Shown: positions 41,268-50,403 of the stretch, piece by piece | Layout of the letters: each line of letters begins with the position of its first letter | How positions within the stretch are numbered: position 1 is the stretch's first letter | NCBI RefSeq assembly: GCF_003008425.1 | Contig: NZ_PXOQ01000015.1 | Span: 124,001-188,000, forward strand | Length of the DNA: 64,000 nucleotides | Direction: 5' to 3' | Source: Aurantibacter aestuarii | GTDB taxonomy: Bacteria > Bacteroidota > Bacteroidia > Flavobacteriales > Flavobacteriaceae | Notes under the pieces: generated by a model | What the model saw: the letters and a program-made list of their open reading frames with translations, nothing else | Told to the model about the DNA's origin: nothing | Database searches by the model: none | Made by a program: the position numbers and the translations under genes

Positions 41268-42599
41268 TTATAAAAGCCCTCTAGCTTTTATTTCAAGATA
41301 TTTATTAATAGTATCGATAGTAAGTTTTTCTGGAGTAGTTAAAATACTATAGATTCCATATTTCTTCAATTCGTTTACAATAAGCCTTTTCTCGAACGCA
41401 AATTTTTCAGCAATTACTTTATCGTAAGCCTGTTGAACCGTTTCGGCTTTTTGGTCTATAAATTGATTTAATTCGGTGTTTTTAAAAAAGATGACAACTA
41501 ATAAGTGATTTTTAGACAGACCTTTTAAATAGGGTAGTTGACGGTTAAGACTATCAAGCGTTTCAAAATTGGTATAGAGCAATAGTAAACTCCGGTGAGT
41601 TATGTTACGCTTAACATTAGCGTACAATTGTCCAAAATCACTTTCTTTAAAATTAGTTTTAACATTGTAAAGCGTTTCTAAAATTAAGTTCATTTGGGAC
41701 GTTCTACGTTCTGCAACCACTCTGTTTTCTACTTTATTAGAAAAAGTAAACAAACCTGCTTTATCCTGTTTTTTTAAAGCCACATTACTAATTACTAATG
41801 CCGAGTTTATGGCGTAATCCAATAAAGTTAAGCCGTTAAAAGGCATTTTCATAACTCGCCCTTTGTCTATAATGGCATAAACAGGTTGCGATTTCTCATC
41901 TTGAAACTGATTAACCATTAACTGGTTTCGTTTGGCTGTAGCTTTCCAGTTAATAGTCCTTAAATCGTCACCCAAGACATAATCCTTAATTTGCTCAAAT
42001 TCCATAGTATGTCCTAAACGCCTAATTTTTTTTACACCATATTGGTGTAAATTATTAGTCATAGCCATTAAATCGTATTTACGTAACTGGATGAAACTTG
42101 GATAGGTAGGAACCATGATGTCGTTATTAAACCTATAACGTTTAGCTATTAAACCAAACGGCGTTTTGGTGTAGACATTTAAATGGCCAAACTGATATTC
42201 GCCACGTTCGGTTGGTCTTAATTGATACGTAAGTTGAAGCTCCGATAAAGGCTTCATTTTTTTGTCTATTTTGAAATTCCTTACCTGAAATTGCTCAGGA
42301 ATTTCATCTATAACCGAAACAAATAGAGGAATGCTATAGTAATTTTGAAGCTTAACTGAGACTTCGTTTTGGTCGCCATTAGAAAATTTTTCTGGAGTAT
42401 TCCTAGAACCCGTAAGTCCTTTTTTAGACGAGTAAAGGACTAATAGATCCAAAACTACTAGACCTAAAAGAACCACAAGTAATAAGCTTGTAATATCTAA
42501 CAATACAGGAACGATAAAACTTAGCACATACAAAATAATAAGACCAATACAGACGTAAAAAAATCTATTTTGTATGTAAAGGCTTTTAAGTTGTTTCAT
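41268..42599 (-). CDS. DUF58-domain membrane protein of the MoxR operon
   Basis: A 443-aa protein with two N-terminal helices (about residues 13-52) and a long cytoplasmic part. The DUF58 signature is YGVKKIRRLGHTMEFEQIKDYVLGDDLRTINWKATAKRNQLMVNQFQDEKSQPVYAIIDKGRVM, given here by its key residues GxxxEFxxxRDYxxGDDxRxINWKATAR. The C-terminus is VWA-like. It is the last gene of the moxR operon. DUF58 and MoxR almost always occur together; they are thought to help assemble or activate envelope or metalloprotein complexes, but the target is unknown here. Confidence 0.9.
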   Translation of the reverse strand: MKQLKSLYIQNRFFYVCIGLIILYVLSFIVPVLLDITSLLLVVLLGLVVLDLLVLYSSKKGLTGSRNTPEKFSNGDQNEVSVKLQNYYSIPLFVSVIDEIPEQFQVRNFKIDKKMKPLSELQLTYQLRPTERGEYQFGHLNVYTKTPFGLIAKRYRFNNDIMVPTYPSFIQLRKYDLMAMTNNLHQYGVKKIRRLGHTMEFEQIKDYVLGDDLRTINWKATAKRNQLMVNQFQDEKSQPVYAIIDKGRVMKMPFNGLTLLDYAINSALVISNVALKKQDKAGLFTFSNKVENRVVAERRTSQMNLILETLYNVKTNFKESDFGQLYANVKRNITHRSLLLLYTNFETLDSLNRQLPYLKGLSKNHLLVVIFFKNTELNQFIDQKAETVQQAYDKVIAEKFAFEKRLIVNELKKYGIYSILTTPEKLTIDTINKYLEIKARGLL

Positions 42600-42662
42600 T
42601 TATTTAAGTTAAATCGTTTAAAATTGACTTGTCTTAAGAAATTCCCAATTCGTAAATCAGAA

Positions 42663-43700
42663 TTATCTTGGAATTTCTACAGCATCTATTATTTGAGCAA
42701 TAATTTGTTTTGTGGTAATTCCTTCCATTTCTCGTTCTGGAGTCACAATAACTCTGTGTTGTAATACAGGAACTGCAGCACGTTTAATATCTTCTGGAGT
42801 AACAAAATCGCGACCTTGCATAGCTGCAAATGCTTTACTAGCTTTTAAAATAGCAATGGAAGCTCTTGGCGAAGCACCTAAATATAAAAATGGGTTTGTT
42901 CTGGTGTTTACAATTAAATCGGCAATGTATTTAATAAGGTTTGGCTCGATAATTATTTGGTTAACAAGTTCTTGAAATGCTTCAATTTTCGACTTATCTA
43001 AGTGTTGAGTTATTTTATCGGTTTTCTTGCTTCCTTTTAAACCCTGTTCTCTGGTAATAATTTCAATTTCTTCTTCCAAATTTGGGTAATCAATATCAAT
43101 TTTAAATAAAAATCGATCTAATTGTGCTTCTGGTAAACGATAGGTACCTTCTTGTTCTACAGGATTTTGAGTGGCTAACACAATAAACGGTAAATCCATT
43201 TTATATTGGTTTCCGTCTATGGTAACTTGTCGTTCCTCCATAACTTCAAATAAAGCCGCTTGTGTTTTTGCAGGTGCACGGTTAATTTCATCAATTAAAA
43301 TCATGTTTGAAAAAATGGGCCCTTTTTTAAATTCAAATTCTGATGTTTTCATATCAAACACAGAGGTTCCCAAAATATCGCTTGGCATTAAATCTGGTGT
43401 AAACTGAATACGACTAAAATCTATAGCCAATGATTTTGCTAATAATTTTGCAGAAATGGTTTTTGCAACACCAGGAACACCTTCAATTAAAGAATGGCCA
43501 TTTGCTAATATAGAAGCAATTAGCATATCTATCATGCCTTTTTGTCCAACAATGACTTTGCTAATTTCTGTTCTAATTTGTGCGACACCTTCCTGTAATT
43601 CGCTTAAATCAATACGATTTGTAAAGTTTACATTGTCGTTAGGTTCTGGATTTAAAGTTTTTTCAAAATCCTCGTTTAAGTTATCTGTTGTATGATCCAT
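42663..43700 (-). CDS. MoxR-family AAA+ ATPase
   Basis: A 345-aa AAA+ ATPase. Walker A is EGVPGVAKTISAKLLAKSL near residue 80, Walker B is NMILIDEINRAPAKTQAALFEVMEE near 145, sensor 1 is VLATQNPVEQEGTY near 175, and the C-terminal AAA lid has YLGASPRASIAILKASKAFAAMQG. This is the MoxR architecture, a chaperone-like ATPase for protein complexes. The ATG is 20 bases inside the upstream DUF4350 gene, and DUF58 follows. It is the only energy-coupling gene of the operon. Confidence 0.95.
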   Translation of the reverse strand: MDHTTDNLNEDFEKTLNPEPNDNVNFTNRIDLSELQEGVAQIRTEISKVIVGQKGMIDMLIASILANGHSLIEGVPGVAKTISAKLLAKSLAIDFSRIQFTPDLMPSDILGTSVFDMKTSEFEFKKGPIFSNMILIDEINRAPAKTQAALFEVMEERQVTIDGNQYKMDLPFIVLATQNPVEQEGTYRLPEAQLDRFLFKIDIDYPNLEEEIEIITREQGLKGSKKTDKITQHLDKSKIEAFQELVNQIIIEPNLIKYIADLIVNTRTNPFLYLGASPRASIAILKASKAFAAMQGRDFVTPEDIKRAAVPVLQHRVIVTPEREMEGITTKQIIAQIIDAVEIPR

Positions 43701-44895
43701 GCTTATGGTTATGAAATTCTTCTATTAATGTATTTAAATCTAATAAATCCTGCTCTGTGACTTCCGGTTTTGCTCTTAATTGTGTTATAGCATTAACCAA
43801 AGTTGTAATATCTTTTTTACTTCTGTTGGTTTTTAAAGCTAAGTTTTTAATAAGCTTTTCATCTAAAACCTGTGTGTCTAAGTAATACACTCGACGAATA
43901 TATTCTAAAAAATAGGTTGTTTTTTTATCTATTAGATTGTTATGATCTTTAGTTTCGTAATATAAATTTCCAATGGTTTTAATAAATTCTAAAGTAGAGT
44001 TGCCTAATGGCGTTATTGTCTTAACTACACGTTGTTTTCGTTTAGTGTTAAAAATAATAAATAATACAAGTAAAATTAAGCCTAGATACCAAGCATATCT
44101 TAATGCGGGCTGACTTAAAATAAAACGTAGTTTTGAGCCACTAATTGGTGTGCTTAGACGAATTTTAGATTTGTAAAATATTGGAGCATTCGGTAAATAG
44201 CCTAATGTATTTTCAGTATAAACTTGGTGTTTTTTAGACTTTAATAAGCTAAAATTAGTATAAACACTAGGTTGTAAATGCAAATAGAAAGTCCCTTTCT
44301 TGTAAGTGGTTTTTATAAAATTGGTATAAGTAGAATCTTTAAAAGTTTGAGTTCCTAGTATAGTGGTGGTTTTATAATTAGCGTTTTTAAAATAAACATT
44401 GGTTAACCCTTTTTCTATAAAAATAGAATCGTTTTTAAACTTAGGGTTTACCAAATTAAGTGTTGCTTTACCCTTAAAACTAAAATTATTATCGGTTTCA
44501 ATCTGTAAACTATCCAGAAACACTTTAGGGATGTAACTTGAAGCCAAGAATAAGATGTTTCCTTTAGCGGTGAAGTCTAATAATTTTTCTGCTGAAACGT
44601 CATCCAGTTGGGCAAATTCATCAATATGCATATAAATTCCAGATGGTTCAACATTTGAAGTGTCTTTAAAAGCTTCAAAATATTCGTATGGACTAGTTGT
44701 TATGGTTGTAATTTGAGATTCTGGAAATAATTCTGGTAATTCATTATAAAAAATAAAGGTGCCATAAGGAATCTTATCGGTTTCGTTATAAGTCTTTGCC
44801 CAGTTTACCGGTTTTTCCGCAGTAATTTGAACGTAGAATATAAATCCAAATAAAACAAGAAGTAGAATAATGTATGCTTTAAGACTTTTACCCAT
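43681..44895 (-). CDS. DUF4350-domain membrane protein
   Basis: A 404-aa protein with an N-terminal helix (AYIILLLVLFGFIFYVQI) and a large exported part with the DUF4350 pattern (YGTFIFYNELPELFPESQI, FLASSYIPKVFLDSL, LNLVNPKFKN), a second helix near residue 277 (YAWYLGLILLVLFIIFNT) and a cytoplasmic tail. The fold is related to glutamine amidotransferase-like domains but no catalytic residues are evident. It overlaps moxR by 20 bases and the next gene by eight bases, a layout typical for MoxR clusters. Function unknown. Confidence 0.85.
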   Translation of the reverse strand: MGKSLKAYIILLLVLFGFIFYVQITAEKPVNWAKTYNETDKIPYGTFIFYNELPELFPESQITTITTSPYEYFEAFKDTSNVEPSGIYMHIDEFAQLDDVSAEKLLDFTAKGNILFLASSYIPKVFLDSLQIETDNNFSFKGKATLNLVNPKFKNDSIFIEKGLTNVYFKNANYKTTTILGTQTFKDSTYTNFIKTTYKKGTFYLHLQPSVYTNFSLLKSKKHQVYTENTLGYLPNAPIFYKSKIRLSTPISGSKLRFILSQPALRYAWYLGLILLVLFIIFNTKRKQRVVKTITPLGNSTLEFIKTIGNLYYETKDHNNLIDKKTTYFLEYIRRVYYLDTQVLDEKLIKNLALKTNRSKKDITTLVNAITQLRAKPEVTEQDLLDLNTLIEEFHNHKHGSYNR

Positions 44896-45661
44896 TTTTT
44901 ATGCTATTTAAAAAGTGAATAAATGCTTTTTTAGCTTTTGAAAACTGAATCTCATCAACAGTAAACTCGCCATACCAGATGTAATTATACAAATATGAGG
45001 TATAGGCAAATTTTTCGGCTTGAGTATGATTAGTAAGCTCTAACTGATAATCGCTATTGGTTTTTTCAGCATCGTATTCTATTAAACCTTTGCGAGTTAA
45101 TTCTTTTAAAAGCCATAAATAGTAATACCTAATGGCTAATCTGTACTGTAGTTCACTTTCAGCTGAAGAAATTAAGGTTTCAAAATTGGTTTCGTGAATA
45201 TTTGTTTCTACTGCATCTACAGGAATAATAGTTTTATTTGAAGATTTGCCAAATACCCATTTACCTTCTTTGTTAATGATTGCTCTATAAATAAAATAAA
45301 CTACTAAAAGGATAATAATTACTGAAGCAATATTAAGCATGACATCTGTTAATTGTGCAGCTTCACCTTTAGAATCTATATTAAAAAGACTTTGCCATAG
45401 GTCGCTTAACCATTGTTTAAAACGCGTCCACCAGCCAGAAGTTTCTTTGGTGCGCTCATAATTAAAAGCATCTTCAGTATAACGTTCTTTAAGATTATTA
45501 AATCGTCTGGGTTCTACGTTTGAAGAATCTTGTGTTAAAGTGGTGTCTATACTAATTTCATTAGAAGGCACAGACGTTTCTTGCGATAATCCTTCAGCAG
45601 AAAAAAAGCATAAATTTATGACTATTAGAAAATATATCAGGTTAGTTTTCAATTTGACCAA
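44888..45661 (-). CDS. DUF4129-domain membrane protein
   Basis: A 257-aa protein with a signal peptide (IYFLIVINLCFFSAEGLSQE, in part), a polar exported region, one membrane helix near residues 108-128 (VMLNIASVIIILLVVYFIYRAI) and a cytoplasmic domain with SAESELQYRLAIRYYYLWLLKELTRKGLIEYDAEKTN in its key residues, the DUF4129 hallmark (RxAxRxxYxxLLxxLxxxGLIxxxxxxTNxEY). Its start overlaps the end of the next upstream gene by 20 bases. DUF4129 is part of MoxR clusters across bacteria; role unknown. Confidence 0.87.
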   Translation of the reverse strand: MVKLKTNLIYFLIVINLCFFSAEGLSQETSVPSNEISIDTTLTQDSSNVEPRRFNNLKERYTEDAFNYERTKETSGWWTRFKQWLSDLWQSLFNIDSKGEAAQLTDVMLNIASVIIILLVVYFIYRAIINKEGKWVFGKSSNKTIIPVDAVETNIHETNFETLISSAESELQYRLAIRYYYLWLLKELTRKGLIEYDAEKTNSDYQLELTNHTQAEKFAYTSYLYNYIWYGEFTVDEIQFSKAKKAFIHFLNSIKNG

Positions 45662-46586
45662 TTAAATCTATTTCACTTTTCATATTTATATTTTCACTTT
45701 CTTCTTTTAATCCAAAATACACAATACTTTGATTAATTTGTAACATACAATTAAGTACAATACCCACTAAAAATGAAATCACAAATAATATAATACTTAT
45801 AAAAATAAACACCATGCTTGTGCTGTCTCCTTCTAAAGCATTTTCTGGTACGGTAATATTTGTAGACACGTTTATTATAGACTGAAAAATACTTAAACCT
45901 ATTTGTACAATGTAACTCATTAGATAAAATATACCCATACAACCTACAGCATGCCAGAATTTTGAGGTAATAAGTTTCCAAACGTAACCAAAACAATCAA
46001 AAAAACTTTTCTTGTTTTGATTAATAAATTCTAACAAGGTCATATTATATAATCCAGCAATTAACGCTACTAGTAATGGTAATAGTAAAATACCAACCAT
46101 AGTAATAGCCAAAATAACCCCAGCTATAGCAATAGGAATAATTAATACCAGAAGCATTAAAAAACCAAGTACTAAAAACATAACTATTTTACCTGCGTTT
46201 TCCTTAAATGAATTTACAATTTCTTTTATGGCGAAATTAGTGCGCTCATTTTTTTCGTATAATCTGAAATATATTGGAGTGTAAGCATAAGATATGACTG
46301 CAAAAAACAACCCTACAATAACCATACTTATAATTAAGGTTACAAATAATATAGGATTTGCATTTAGGATACTATCTAAGTCTGTAGACATCCCGCCAAC
46401 CCCGAAATTATTAAAAAGGTCTCTTAAAAAGAACTCGCTAAAAACATAGCTTAATGCGGCTAGAATAAGAATAAAGAATCCGTTAATTATAAAAAAATAC
46501 TTAAAAAAATGTTTTCCATTTTGGCGAATAAACTCAAACGTATCTGTAAAAAAGGATGAAAAATCTCTTTGTTTATATAGTTGCAT
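45642..46586 (-). CDS. Multi-pass membrane protein of the MoxR operon
   Basis: A 314-aa membrane protein with about six helices and short loops (FFIINGFFILILAALSYVF, VTLIISMVIVGLFFAVISYAY, ILLLPLLVALIAGLYNMTLLEF and others). The conserved pattern is a Phe/Ile-rich first helix after FSSFFTDTFEFIRQNGKHF, and an acidic C-terminal tail. It resembles the DUF975/GDPD-type membrane module, with which it shares helix order, but I cannot name a family with confidence. It sits between SpoIIM and DUF4129, overlapping both; a structural or assembly role in the MoxR system is inferred. Confidence 0.75.
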   Translation of the reverse strand: MQLYKQRDFSSFFTDTFEFIRQNGKHFFKYFFIINGFFILILAALSYVFSEFFLRDLFNNFGVGGMSTDLDSILNANPILFVTLIISMVIVGLFFAVISYAYTPIYFRLYEKNERTNFAIKEIVNSFKENAGKIVMFLVLGFLMLLVLIIPIAIAGVILAITMVGILLLPLLVALIAGLYNMTLLEFINQNKKSFFDCFGYVWKLITSKFWHAVGCMGIFYLMSYIVQIGLSIFQSIINVSTNITVPENALEGDSTSMVFIFISIILFVISFLVGIVLNCMLQINQSIVYFGLKEESENINMKSEIDLIGQIEN

Positions 46587-47550
46587 AATTTAACTGTTGC
46601 TTTTTGTGAACCCGATGTGGATAAATAATATAGTAGTAGGTAATTATACTTAATGTGGTAAAAATGATTCCTAGAGATAACCAATTGGGCATAACGTTGG
46701 AATATCTGGTAACAAAACCTTCTAAAAATCCAGCACAAATAGTAAATGGAAACGTACTAATTAAAATTTTAACTCCTGTTTTTACACCATGTTTAAATGA
46801 GGTTAGTCTGGAATAAGTTTTAGGAAATAAAATACTAGCACCTATTATAAATCCTGCAGCACCTTCAATTACAATAGCAAAAATTTCCATTGCACCGTGT
46901 ATCCATATACCTCGAACACTTTGCATAAGCACACCTTCTTTTTCAAAAAAATATTGAAATGCACCAATCATAATACCATTTTCCATTAAAATATAGCCTG
47001 TACCTAAGCCTCCAAAAACACCATAAACAACGTTTAATATACCAACGTATAAATTGTTTAGAGTAATCCCTATAAAACTACCCCAATTACTACCACTTTT
47101 ATAAATAGCGACAGGATCTCCTTTTTTTATATTTTCTAAAGTTAAATTGACGTAATAGTCTCCAAGAATTAATCTCACAAAAGAATCATCATAAGCAGCC
47201 GAAAGTGCTCCAATTGCAGCAAATGCTCCAAATATAATAAAGGCGTACGCGACATAACGCCTGTAATGGTACATAATTAAAGGCACTTCAGTTTTAAAAA
47301 AATAAACAAAACGGTTGGTATCTTGACGCTTAGTTTTATAAATTTTTTGAAAAGCTTTCGCTGCCAGGTTGTTTAAGTAAAGAATTGTTTTACTTTTGGG
47401 ATAATAAGTTTGTGCATAAGAAAGGTCGTTTACTAATTGTGTATAAAGTGAAGCTAATTCGTCGGGATTTTTAAGCTGTTTGCCAAAAATAGCGGTCTCA
47501 AAATCCTGCCATTTTTGCTTGTTTTTCTTTATAAAAGCGACTTCTCTCAT
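46573..47550 (-). CDS. SpoIIM/DUF95-family membrane protein
   Basis: A 325-aa protein with a helical cytoplasmic N-terminus (MREVAFIKKNKQKWQDFE, YYPKSKTILYLNNLAAKAF) and five or six membrane helices. The SpoIIM pattern is NNLYVGILNVVYGVFGGLGTGYILMENGIMIG, with the key residues N...G....G...LGTGY...NG...G, and GIWIHGAMEIFAIVIEGAAGF (HGxxEixxxxxxGAxG). SpoIIM proteins in non-sporulating bacteria occur next to RDD, DUF58 and MoxR genes as here. First gene of the operon, with a -7 element directly upstream. Divergent from the RDD gene. Confidence 0.9.
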   Translation of the reverse strand: MREVAFIKKNKQKWQDFETAIFGKQLKNPDELASLYTQLVNDLSYAQTYYPKSKTILYLNNLAAKAFQKIYKTKRQDTNRFVYFFKTEVPLIMYHYRRYVAYAFIIFGAFAAIGALSAAYDDSFVRLILGDYYVNLTLENIKKGDPVAIYKSGSNWGSFIGITLNNLYVGILNVVYGVFGGLGTGYILMENGIMIGAFQYFFEKEGVLMQSVRGIWIHGAMEIFAIVIEGAAGFIIGASILFPKTYSRLTSFKHGVKTGVKILISTFPFTICAGFLEGFVTRYSNVMPNWLSLGIIFTTLSIITYYYIIYPHRVHKKQQLNYATI

Positions 47551-47557
47551 ATAGGCT

Positions 47558-47565
47558 CAAAGCTA
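47558..47565 (-). promoter_or_regulatory. Putative promoter -7 element of the MoxR operon
   Basis: Minus strand TAGCTTTG matches TAnnTTTG and lies eight bases before the SpoIIM start, so the leader would be almost absent if this is the promoter. Confidence 0.45.
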
Positions 47566-47616
47566 CATAAATTTTTATTTTTAAAAACTAAAAAAACGAC
47601 CATTTTTTACTGCTGA

Positions 47617-48363
47617 ATGACTTTAATAGCGATAAATACCACACAAAATGTAAACATTAATTTTGAAGCTGCAAGTGTTGGTGAGCGTATTTTGGCATAC
47701 CTTGTAGATTTTATTATTAAAGTAGCTTATTTAGCTACCATGAGTTTGCTGCTTTTTAAAGTTTTTAATTTTGAAAGAGTCCTAGAAAAAATGGATCAAT
47801 GGTCTGCAACAGCTATAATTATAGGAATTTATTTCCCGTTTTTTATATATACTCTGGTTTTAGAAAGTATTATGGATGGCCAAACCATTGGAAAAAGAAT
47901 TTTAAAAATTCAAGTGGTTAAAATAGATGGCTACCAGGCTTCTTTACCAGATTTCTTAGTAAGATGGCTATTTCGTATTGTAGATATAAACTTACTTTCT
48001 GGTATAATTGGAGTCATTACTATTGTTTCTACAAAAAACAGTCAGCGCTTAGGAGATATTACCGCAGGTACTGGTGTAATTTCTTTAAAAAATAAAATTG
48101 GTATAGACCAGACCATATTAATGGATTTGGAAGATGCATATCAACCAACATATCTTAATGTCATTCGTTTATCCGATAATGATGCACGTATTATTAAAGA
48201 AACGTTTGAAAAAGCTAAGAAGGATAAAGACTATGCTACTTTAATAAAACTAAGACAAAAAGTTATAGAAGTAGTTAAAATTACCGAACAAAAAGAAAGC
48301 AACGATGTTGAATTTCTTACAACAATTTTAAAAGATTATAATTACTTTACTCAAAACATGTAG
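47617..48363 (+). CDS. RDD-family membrane protein
   Basis: A 248-aa protein with an RDD domain (FEAASVGERILAYLVDFIIKVAYLATMSLLLF; key residues GxRxxAxxxDxxI) and about four helices; the ESIMDGQTIGKRILKIQVVKIDG motif marks the second conserved part. The C-terminal 80 residues are a cytoplasmic basic/acidic helical region. RDD proteins accompany MoxR clusters and may be channels or exchangers, but function is not established. Divergent from the SpoIIM gene, 66 bases apart; a TRIC-type gene follows after eight bases. Confidence 0.88.
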   Translation: MTLIAINTTQNVNINFEAASVGERILAYLVDFIIKVAYLATMSLLLFKVFNFERVLEKMDQWSATAIIIGIYFPFFIYTLVLESIMDGQTIGKRILKIQVVKIDGYQASLPDFLVRWLFRIVDINLLSGIIGVITIVSTKNSQRLGDITAGTGVISLKNKIGIDQTILMDLEDAYQPTYLNVIRLSDNDARIIKETFEKAKKDKDYATLIKLRQKVIEVVKITEQKESNDVEFLTTILKDYNYFTQNM

Positions 48364-48371
48364 CATTATTT

Positions 48372-48986
48372 ATGGAAATTAACATGTTTTACATACTAGA
48401 CATTTTAGGGACAATTTCATTTGCTATTTCAGGTGTTTTAATTGCCATGAATAAGCGTATGGATATTTTTGGTGTTCTAATTATAGCATTTGTTACCTCT
48501 GTAGGCGGAGGTACGTTAAGAGATGTTTTAATAGGGAATACACCAGTTGCTTGGATGAAAGACATGACATTTGCTTACGTTATTATTTCGTCAACCGTAT
48601 TAGCCATTATATTTAAAAATAAAATAGACTACCTGAGAAAGTCACTTTTCCTTTTTGACACTATAGGTATTGGATTATATACAGTTGTAGGAATAGAGAA
48701 AGGGCTAAACGCAGAATTGCACCCTTTAATTTGTATTGCATTGGGAACTATGAGTGCTTGTTTTGGTGGTGTTATTAGAGATATTTTATGTAATGAAATT
48801 CCTGTGATTTTTAGAAAAGAAATTTACGCAACCGCTTGTATTTTAGGTGGTTTTGTATATTTCTTATTAAAATTTACCGCTATAGATTCCGATTTAGTTT
48901 TTATTATTTCTGGTTCTGTAGTTATTATTTCAAGAAGTCTTGCTGTAAAATTTAAGATATCATTACCAAGTTTATATAGGGATTAG
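48372..48986 (+). CDS. TRIC-type (UPF0126) small cation channel protein
   Basis: A 204-aa membrane protein with two repeats of about 95 residues, each with three helices. The repeats share GTISFAISGVLIAM and GGGTLRDVL in the first half and FGGVIRDILCNEIP in the second, the glycine-rich signature of the UPF0126/TRIC family. Family members form trimeric cation (mostly K+) channels. ATG at 48372; an in-frame ATG at 48384 is an alternative start closer to other family members. Follows the RDD gene by eight bases, probably in the same transcript. Confidence 0.88.
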   Translation: MEINMFYILDILGTISFAISGVLIAMNKRMDIFGVLIIAFVTSVGGGTLRDVLIGNTPVAWMKDMTFAYVIISSTVLAIIFKNKIDYLRKSLFLFDTIGIGLYTVVGIEKGLNAELHPLICIALGTMSACFGGVIRDILCNEIPVIFRKEIYATACILGGFVYFLLKFTAIDSDLVFIISGSVVIISRSLAVKFKISLPSLYRD

Positions 48987-49012
48987 CCTTAAGACTGAAG
49001 ACTGCAAAAAAA

Positions 49013-49711
49013 TCACTCCAAAATTTCTGCTTTTTCAATATAAACATTGTGTAAAGGCCATTCAGCCTCATCGGTTCTAACCGAATTTATTTTATCTACC
49101 ACATCCATACCTTTAATGACTTCACCAAAAATAGTATAATCGCCATCAAGATGATAACTATCGGTTTGTACAATAAAAAATTCGTAAGGTGAAGCTAATT
49201 TATGTGGATTTTCTATATCACTGCTGGGCATAGAAATGACACCGCGTTTATGAGTAAAGCCTCTATTAGTATCTGTAGGTAATAAATAGTGACCAATTTT
49301 TCTTCGACGCTTTGCTACATCAACATTATCTGTATTTCCACCTTGAATAATGAAGTTTTCTACAACCCGATGGAATTGTGTGTTATCAAATGCTCCTAAT
49401 TTTGTAAGGTAAATAAAATTAGCGCGATGAAACTTTGTTTCGTTGTATAGTAAAATCTCAATATCTCCAAAAGTTGTTGTTAATCTAACTTTAGTCTCTT
49501 TATTCTCTTTCTCGTATTCCAGAAAAAACTCCATTGCGTTATCCTCATCTAAATAGGGATAAGTTTTTTTTGGTTTTTTAACTGTATCTTTTTTTATAAC
49601 TTTAGTTGCTTTTATATTATCTTGAGTAGTATCTTCGGTAGTATTTTTAGAGGTATTTGATTGGCAAGACAGAATAATAAAGCTTAAAATTACCCAACTT
49701 AATTTTTGCAT
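49013..49711 (-). CDS. Cyclophilin-type peptidyl-prolyl isomerase lipoprotein
   Basis: A 232-aa cyclophilin. Start at ATG 49711 gives a type II signal peptide (MQKLSWVILSFIILSC); the longer frame from 49729 adds six residues. The domain spans about residues 75-225 with TTFGDIEILLYNETKFHRANFIYL, the FHRVVENFIIQGGN motif and HLDGDYTIFGEVIKGMDVV. Several residues of the classical active site are replaced (ASPYEFFIVQT instead of GSQFFIT), so activity may be reduced. It is divergent from the CoA pyrophosphatase gene; the two start codons are separated by only two bases. Confidence 0.88.
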   Translation of the reverse strand: MQKLSWVILSFIILSCQSNTSKNTTEDTTQDNIKATKVIKKDTVKKPKKTYPYLDEDNAMEFFLEYEKENKETKVRLTTTFGDIEILLYNETKFHRANFIYLTKLGAFDNTQFHRVVENFIIQGGNTDNVDVAKRRRKIGHYLLPTDTNRGFTHKRGVISMPSSDIENPHKLASPYEFFIVQTDSYHLDGDYTIFGEVIKGMDVVDKINSVRTDEAEWPLHNVYIEKAEILE

Positions 49712-49713
49712 AT

Positions 49714-50355
49714 ATGAATTTTGAATCATTTAAAAAATTACTTTCAAAAATACAACATCTAGATTTACCTGCCGAAAAATCTCATATTAAGATGATGCCA
49801 CCATATAGAAATGAGTTGGTTGCTAATCATAAAGAACCATTACATACAGCAAGAAAGGCTGCTGTTTTGGCTTTGTTTTATCCAGACGAGTTTAATGAAA
49901 CCAAGCTGGTTTTAATTTTAAGAAAAACCTATAAAGGTGTACATTCGGCGCAAGTTGGTTTTCCTGGAGGCAAAGTTGAAAAAGAAGATAAAAGTTTAGC
50001 AGACACCGCATTAAGGGAAACTTTTGAAGAAGTAGGCGTTGCATTAAATAATATGGTTATTGTAAAAGCATTAACTAAAGTGTATATCCCGCCAAGTCAT
50101 TATAATGTATATCCATTTATAGGTTATTGTTTACAAACACCAATTTTAAAAAAACAAGATGAAGAGGTGGAAGCTATTCTGGAAGTAGATTTTAATCATT
50201 TTTTAGATGATAGCAATTTAAAATCCAAAAAGGTGAAACCAGAACAGCTTAAAGAGTTTGATGTGCCTGCTTTAGAACTAAACAATCACTTAGTATGGGG
50301 AGCAACAGCAATGATGCTAAGCGAAGTAAAAGACTTAATAAAAACAGTGCTTTAA
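49714..50355 (+). CDS. CoA pyrophosphatase of the Nudix family
   Basis: A 213-aa Nudix hydrolase. The CoA-specific pattern precedes the Nudix box: LILRKTYKGVHSAQVGFPGGKVE, then KSLADTALRETFEEVGV supplies the REtFEEVG core with the metal-binding glutamates. Family members cleave CoA or related pyrophosphates in the cytoplasm. The insertion of two residues in the loop of the box is known for this subgroup. Start at ATG 49714 matches family starts. It faces the cyclophilin gene start at a distance of two bases, so its promoter must lie inside that gene. Confidence 0.9.
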   Translation: MNFESFKKLLSKIQHLDLPAEKSHIKMMPPYRNELVANHKEPLHTARKAAVLALFYPDEFNETKLVLILRKTYKGVHSAQVGFPGGKVEKEDKSLADTALRETFEEVGVALNNMVIVKALTKVYIPPSHYNVYPFIGYCLQTPILKKQDEEVEAILEVDFNHFLDDSNLKSKKVKPEQLKEFDVPALELNNHLVWGATAMMLSEVKDLIKTVL

Positions 50356-50368
50356 CGCTCGATTTTGT

Positions 50369-50376
50369 TACATTTG
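50369..50376 (+). promoter_or_regulatory. Putative promoter -7 element of the acyltransferase gene
   Basis: TACATTTG matches TAnnTTTG, with a GTG at 50347-50349 (exact 19-base spacing) instead of TTG, 27 bases before the ATG. Confidence 0.5.
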
Positions 50377-50403
50377 TAATCCTCAAAAATAAAAGATATA
50401 ACT

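Noticed and set aside
43171-43695. Long plus-strand open frames opposite moxR
   Set aside because: They are antisense shadows of a well-supported AAA+ gene, with composition and residues that match no family.
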